A stretch of DNA of 64,000 nt, taken from NCBI GenBank assembly GCA_963833835.1, contig CAWHZI010000001.1, positions 62,001-126,000 on the forward strand. The letters are read 5' to 3'. Positions 60,689 to 64,000 of the stretch are shown here, piece after piece. Positions within the stretch are counted from its first letter, which is position 1; each line of letters opens with the position of its first letter. The position numbers were made by a program, and so were the translations under genes. Source of the DNA: Bog-532 sp963833835. Lineage in GTDB: Bacteria > Actinomycetota > Actinomycetes > Streptosporangiales > Streptosporangiaceae. The notes under the pieces were generated by a model. The model did no database searches. It was not told the DNA's origin and was given only the letters and a program-made list of their open reading frames with translations.

Positions 60689-60735
60689 TGGCGCAGCCGG
60701 GTGCCGCGTGAGGGCGGCGCGGAATCCTCCGGGGG

Positions 60736-61497
60736 CTAGTTCCCGAAGCGGCGGTTTCGGTCGGCGTAGGAGCGGAGCGCGCGGAGGAAGTCGACCTTGC
60801 GGAAGGCGGGCCAGTAGGCGTCGCAGAAGTAGAACTCGGAGTGGATCGTCTGCCAGAGCAGGAAGCCACCGATGCGCTGCTCACCCGAAGTCCGGATGAC
60901 CAGGTCGGGGTCGGGCTGGCCCGCGGTGTACAGGTGGTCGGCGATGTGCTCGACGTCGAGGATCTCGGCCAGTTCCTCGATGGGGGTGCCCCGGTTGGCG
61001 TGTTCCAGCAGGAGTGACCGGACCGCATCGGCGATCTCACGGCGGCCGCCGTAACCGACCGCCACGTTGACCAGCAGCCCGGGATTGTTCGCGGTCGCCG
61101 CGGCCGTGTCCTTCAGCACGGTGGCCGTCTCACCCGGCAGCAGGTCCAGCGCACCCATCGGGTTCAGGTGCCAGTGCCCGTCGGCCAGCCGCCGCACCGT
61201 GTCCTCGATGATCTTCAGCAGCGGTTCCAGCTCGGCCTGGGGGCGGGTCAGGTTGTCGGTGGACAGCAGCCATAGCGTGACCACCTCGACCCCGGCTTCC
61301 CGGCACCAGTCGAGCAGCTCGAAGATCTTGTCGGCGCCCTTCTGGTGGCCGGTGCTCACGTCGAGCAGGCCGGCCGATCTGGCCCAGCGACGGTTGCCGT
61401 CGCACATCACGCCGACGTGCCGCGGGATCGCCTCCGGGAGGAGGGAAGCCTCGAGCCTGCGCGCGTAGAGCCGGTAGATCAGGCTACGAAATCCCAT
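60736..61497 (-). CDS. uppS: Cis-prenyl transferase (isoprenyl diphosphate synthase, UppS type)
   Basis: A 253-residue enzyme that adds isopentenyl units in cis to an allylic diphosphate, giving the polyprenyl diphosphate carrier for cell wall and glycan synthesis. HVGVMCDGNRRWA contains the catalytic aspartate, GADKIFELLDWCREAGV and LWLLSTDNLTRP are conserved, and LVIRTSGEQRIGGFLLWQ and EFYFCDAYWPAFRKVDFL complete the diphosphate-binding site. ATG 61497 with AGGAAGG upstream is used. It is monocistronic here. Product length (short Z,E-farnesyl or long polyprenyl) cannot be told by eye. Confidence 0.95.
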   Translation of the reverse strand: MGFRSLIYRLYARRLEASLLPEAIPRHVGVMCDGNRRWARSAGLLDVSTGHQKGADKIFELLDWCREAGVEVVTLWLLSTDNLTRPQAELEPLLKIIEDTVRRLADGHWHLNPMGALDLLPGETATVLKDTAAATANNPGLLVNVAVGYGGRREIADAVRSLLLEHANRGTPIEELAEILDVEHIADHLYTAGQPDPDLVIRTSGEQRIGGFLLWQTIHSEFYFCDAYWPAFRKVDFLRALRSYADRNRRFGN

Positions 61498-62294
61498 CAA
61501 GAGACCTTCCTGTCACCCTGCTCACCCCTAGGAACGGTATCCAACGTTCCTGAACTAACGGCAAAGCAAGGGGTGAATTTGGACAGCCGGAACAAACCAC
61601 AGGCCGGGACGCCCGGGCTTCCAAGCTGCGAAAACCCGTGTCTCCCGGCCTGTCCAGCCGTACCGGAGGGTCAGCCGATCCACGTGATGATCGAGGCGTC
61701 CTGTCCTTCAAACGCCATCAGGTACTCAGTCCGTTCCCGCCCGCGCCGTTCGGCCGCCGCCACAGTCCGGGGGCGGGCCGGTCAGCCGTACCCCGCGAGG
61801 CCGGACGTCTGGGCGGAGCGTGGCCAGCGAGAGCGCGCTGGAGACGGCGCCAGCCACGGCGGCGCCAGCCATTTCCGGTGGCCCGCATGGTGGTGCCGTC
61901 CAAGGCGCCGTGATCAGCCAGCCACTGGCTGATGCACGAATCTGATCGCGCCTTTACGGCGACGTTCCCGAATTATGCTGCCGCGCAGTTGAGCATTTCC
62001 CGGTCGGCTTAAGGGGGCCGTCCGACGATGGGATCCGCGACGTCGGTGCCGCGTTCACCTGCTACACGGCAGGCGTTGCGTCTCGGTGCGACGTCTCCCG
62101 CGCAGCCGCGTTCACCGGGCGGATACAGGCTCGGAAGCCCACGCGGGTTGACGGAGAGTGTCCCGGGAACGCCGAGTTAATTGGCCTTGTTTACCGGCAG
62201 CACACAATGGCCCGGGGCGTCGGCGTAGGCCATTCTGGAATGACCTTATTAAAGATAATAAAATACTTTTAATTTACCTTTTGGCCCGGGCAGA
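61498..62294. other. Noncoding region upstream of uppS
   Basis: About 800 nt without a supported gene. It contains a small inverted repeat AGGAACG/CGTTCCT (61530-61551) shortly upstream of uppS, and a very AT-rich stretch at about 62240-62282 (TTATTAAAGATAATAAAATA) just downstream of the 62295 stop. Frames in this region have no start signals. Confidence 0.45.
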
Positions 62295-62921
62295 TCAGTT
62301 CTGCGGGCCTTCGGACCGGACTTCCTCGACCCGGCGCAGCGCGGTGCGCAACTCGGCCAGCCAGGAGTCCTCGTGCTGGCCGACGAGGCGCACGCACCAG
62401 GCCAGGGCGTCACTGCGGCTGCGGGCCACGCCGGCTTCGACCAGCGTGTCCAGGACCCGGCGCTCGGGCTGGCGCAGCCGGGTCATCACGGGCACCGACA
62501 GCGTGGTGAACATTTCGCTCTGGCCGCCGCAGGTCACGCCCCAGGACACCTTGCGCCGGAACCGGTGCTCGGCCTCGCGGGCAATCTCCACCCGGCGGGC
62601 GCGCGTCTCCTCGCGGAACCGGCGCATCCGGCCCTCGGCGGCCGCGGCCCGCTCGGCCTCGGACGCTCCGGCCTCGGTCTCCGGGTCCGGGAGCGTGCCG
62701 ACGATCGTGATCTCCTCACGATCGGCGTCGATGGCCGGCGCGGTGGTGAACCAGCCCGCCGGCAGCCGGCCGGTGAACCAGCCGCGCAGGTACTCGCGGG
62801 GGGACGCACCCGCGTCGTCGTCGGTGTCGTCCGTGCCGGGCTCGGACTGGCCGGCCGTCGTTGTGTCGTCAGTGCCGGTGCCGGTGGGCTCGTCGGCCGG
62901 ATTCTCTTGCTGTGTACTCAT
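62295..62921 (-). CDS. Conserved hypothetical protein, possible ribbon-helix-helix end
   Basis: A 208-residue protein with an acidic Thr/Asp-rich N-terminus, a middle section with REYLRGWFTGRLPAGWFTT, a charged coiled stretch (RMRRFREETRARRVEIARE) and a C-terminal part (LDTLVEAGVARSRSDALAWC) that resembles a ribbon-helix-helix or MetJ/Arc-like fold. The ATG start is embedded in a perfect 18-bp palindrome, which suggests that the protein binds its own promoter region. The DNA-binding role is inference. Confidence 0.75.
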   Translation of the reverse strand: MSTQQENPADEPTGTGTDDTTTAGQSEPGTDDTDDDAGASPREYLRGWFTGRLPAGWFTTAPAIDADREEITIVGTLPDPETEAGASEAERAAAAEGRMRRFREETRARRVEIAREAEHRFRRKVSWGVTCGGQSEMFTTLSVPVMTRLRQPERRVLDTLVEAGVARSRSDALAWCVRLVGQHEDSWLAELRTALRRVEEVRSEGPQN

Positions 62922-62937
62922 GTAATCATGATTACAT
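62920..62937. promoter_or_regulatory. Perfect 18-bp palindrome over the start codon of the 62295 gene
   Basis: ATGTAATCATGATTACAT is identical to its reverse complement and includes two bases of the start codon at 62921-62919. It is AT-rich in a GC-rich region. Binding here would block translation start and transcription of this gene and could also influence the divergent gene at 63158. Confidence 0.7.
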
Positions 62938-63157
62938 CACGGAAAGAGTGCGTCAAGGATGCCGTCCCGCATCCCTCCCCCGCCGGGCGGCGCGACCAGG
63001 AAATATCTGGCCTGGACCGTGGTCACTCCGATGATCGTGCCCGGCCCGTTGACCCCCAGATGGCGCGAAAACCAAGACGTGGCTTACTTTTCGCGTCGCG
63101 GGTATAGCTCGGGCGAACCTCCGGACACCCCGGTCCGGCCGCCAGAAAGGGAACCCC

Positions 63158-64000
63158 ATGCTCCCCCGCCGTGTGCTGGCTTCACACTCTGCCCGATTGG
63201 CCGCGACGGCACTGACCGCCGCGACACTGGCGCTGGCCGGTTGCAAGATCGAGACCTCGGGCAGCGGCCTCAGCTCCAGCGGAAGCGCCAGTGCCAGCGG
63301 CGGCAGCAGTGGCAGCAGCAGTGCGAGCGGCACGACCGCGGTGCCGTCGGGCCCGTCCGTGGCTGGGTCCCTGATCATCGAGCCGAACGCGGGTTTCTCG
63401 GCCGTCTACAACCTGATCGCCCACGCCAAGAGCAGCATCGACCTGACCATGTACGAGCTGTCCGACACCACGGCCGAAAGCGACCTCGGGGCCGCGGCCA
63501 AGCGCGGCGTGGACGTCCGGGTCATCCTGGACCGCAAGGAGAAGAGCTCGAACGACAAAGCCTACGACTACCTGCACTCGCACGGCGTCAAGGTGGTCTG
63601 GTCCTCGTCGAAGTACGAGTACACGCACCAGAAGACCCTGGTCGTGGACGGGTCCGAGGCGGTGATCATGACCGCCAACCTGACCAGCCAGTACTACGCC
63701 ACCTCGCGTGACTTCCTGGTCACCGACACCAGCCGGCCCGACGTCGACGCGATCGGCGCCGTGTTCGATGCCGACTACGCCCACCACAGCGTCACCCCCG
63801 GCGATGGCCAGGACCTGGTGTGGTCGCCCACCGATTCCCAGGACAAGCTGCTCGCGCTGATCAACGGCGCCCACCACAGCCTGCGCATCTACAGCGAGGA
63901 GATGGGCGACAGCACAATTGAGAAGGCGCTCATCGCCGCGGCCAAGCGCGGGGTCGACGTCCAGGTCACCGGGGAGAACACCGACGGTGAGTACGACAGC
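63158..64000 (+). CDS. Phospholipase-D-like lipoprotein (3' end outside window)
   Basis: 281 residues are visible. The signal peptide ends in a lipobox with Cys29 (LALAGC) and is followed by a Ser/Gly-rich linker, so the enzyme should sit outside the membrane. The PLD domain has THQKTLVVDGSEAVIMTANL, a complete HxKxxxxD motif; a second motif expected in the other half lies beyond the window. Members cleave or transfer phosphodiesters in phospholipids or nucleic acids. AGAAAGGGA precedes the ATG. Confidence 0.85.
   Translation, partial: MLPRRVLASHSARLAATALTAATLALAGCKIETSGSGLSSSGSASASGGSSGSSSASGTTAVPSGPSVAGSLIIEPNAGFSAVYNLIAHAKSSIDLTMYELSDTTAESDLGAAAKRGVDVRVILDRKEKSSNDKAYDYLHSHGVKVVWSSSKYEYTHQKTLVVDGSEAVIMTANLTSQYYATSRDFLVTDTSRPDVDAIGAVFDADYAHHSVTPGDGQDLVWSPTDSQDKLLALINGAHHSLRIYSEEMGDSTIEKALIAAAKRGVDVQVTGENTDGEYDS

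Larger units (their letters stand above)
59179..60735. other. 1.5-kb noncoding region rich in hairpins and repeats
   Basis: No frame here has a ribosome site or family match. The region holds the G-rich tandem repeat tract (59800-60010), two CTGGAGC hairpins (60085 and 60199), an 11-bp hairpin (60477-60487 with 60501-60511) and an 18-nt tandem duplication (60653-60688). It also contains the PhoH promoter and the end of the uppS transcript. Confidence 0.6.

Noticed and set aside
62959..63711. 250-residue plus-strand frame overlapping the phospholipase-D-like gene
   Set aside because: The frame from 63158 has a signal peptide, lipobox and HxKxxxxD motif; the other frame is Arg/Gly-rich without homology.
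1..64000. CRISPR array or Cas genes
   Set aside because: I saw no regularly spaced direct repeats with unique spacers and no Cas-type proteins; the only tandem repeats are the G-rich tract and the 18-nt duplication.

Overview
The window is high-GC DNA with GTG/TTG starts, strong GC bias at third codon positions, many overlapping ATGA/GTGA junctions and family content (DUF5999, a mycothiol-dependent-enzyme relative, LCP protein, ClC channel, HxlR, LAL regulators) that point to an actinobacterium, probably a soil genus. I cannot place it to genus from the sequence alone.

Left part (1-10.7 kb): a truncated AAA/LuxR-type regulator faces a coupled pair of a hypothetical protein and a lipoprotein. 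Next comes a LAL (MalT-like) regulator surrounded by three small genes (DUF5999 at 3022, a 60-aa basic protein at 6252, a 101-aa charged protein at 6588). All three small genes are preceded by the same roughly 60-bp promoter-like block, which makes this the most interesting candidate system in the window. A GT1 glycosyltransferase, an alpha/beta hydrolase and a GT87-like membrane mannosyltransferase follow.

Middle part (10.8-38.1 kb): this segment lies between a terminator plus an 11-nt initiator-tRNA 3' end next to an IS481-like remnant (10.8 kb) and an intact initiator tRNA-fMet gene with a similar terminator (38.1 kb). It carries accessory functions: an ECF sigma factor with a coupled DinB-like protein, three MFS transporters, an HxlR regulator with a membrane protein/MFS/methyltransferase operon, a SpoIIE phosphatase-RsbW kinase-STAS partner-switching set, an antiporter, and a second LAL regulator split by a frameshift. 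It is very rich in broken genes: SDR, molybdenum hydroxylase, redoxin, VOC, histidine kinase, two DUF2254 pieces and a frameshifted gene at 23.3 kb. One response regulator has lost its phosphoacceptor through two compensating frameshifts.

Right part (38.2-64 kb): this looks like stable chromosome devoted to the cell envelope. It holds an EamA transporter, an LPG-synthase-type membrane protein, GT4 and GT2 glycosyltransferases, a large multi-membrane-span protein, an LCP (LytR-CpsA-Psr) ligase, another polytopic membrane glycosyltransferase-like protein, a ClC channel, a DUF5941 protein, an IspD-type cytidylyltransferase, a class III aminotransferase, another GT2, a PIN-PhoH ATPase, the cis-prenyl transferase UppS, a possible ribbon-helix-helix protein with a perfect palindrome on its start codon, and a phospholipase-D-like lipoprotein cut by the window edge. 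Polyprenyl-phosphate supply (uppS, ispD), sugar transfer and LCP ligation together suggest synthesis and attachment of a wall glycopolymer. Intergenic regions here carry a family of CTGGAGC/GCTCCAG hairpins and a G-rich tandem-repeat tract. No CRISPR array, rRNA or intact transposase was seen.
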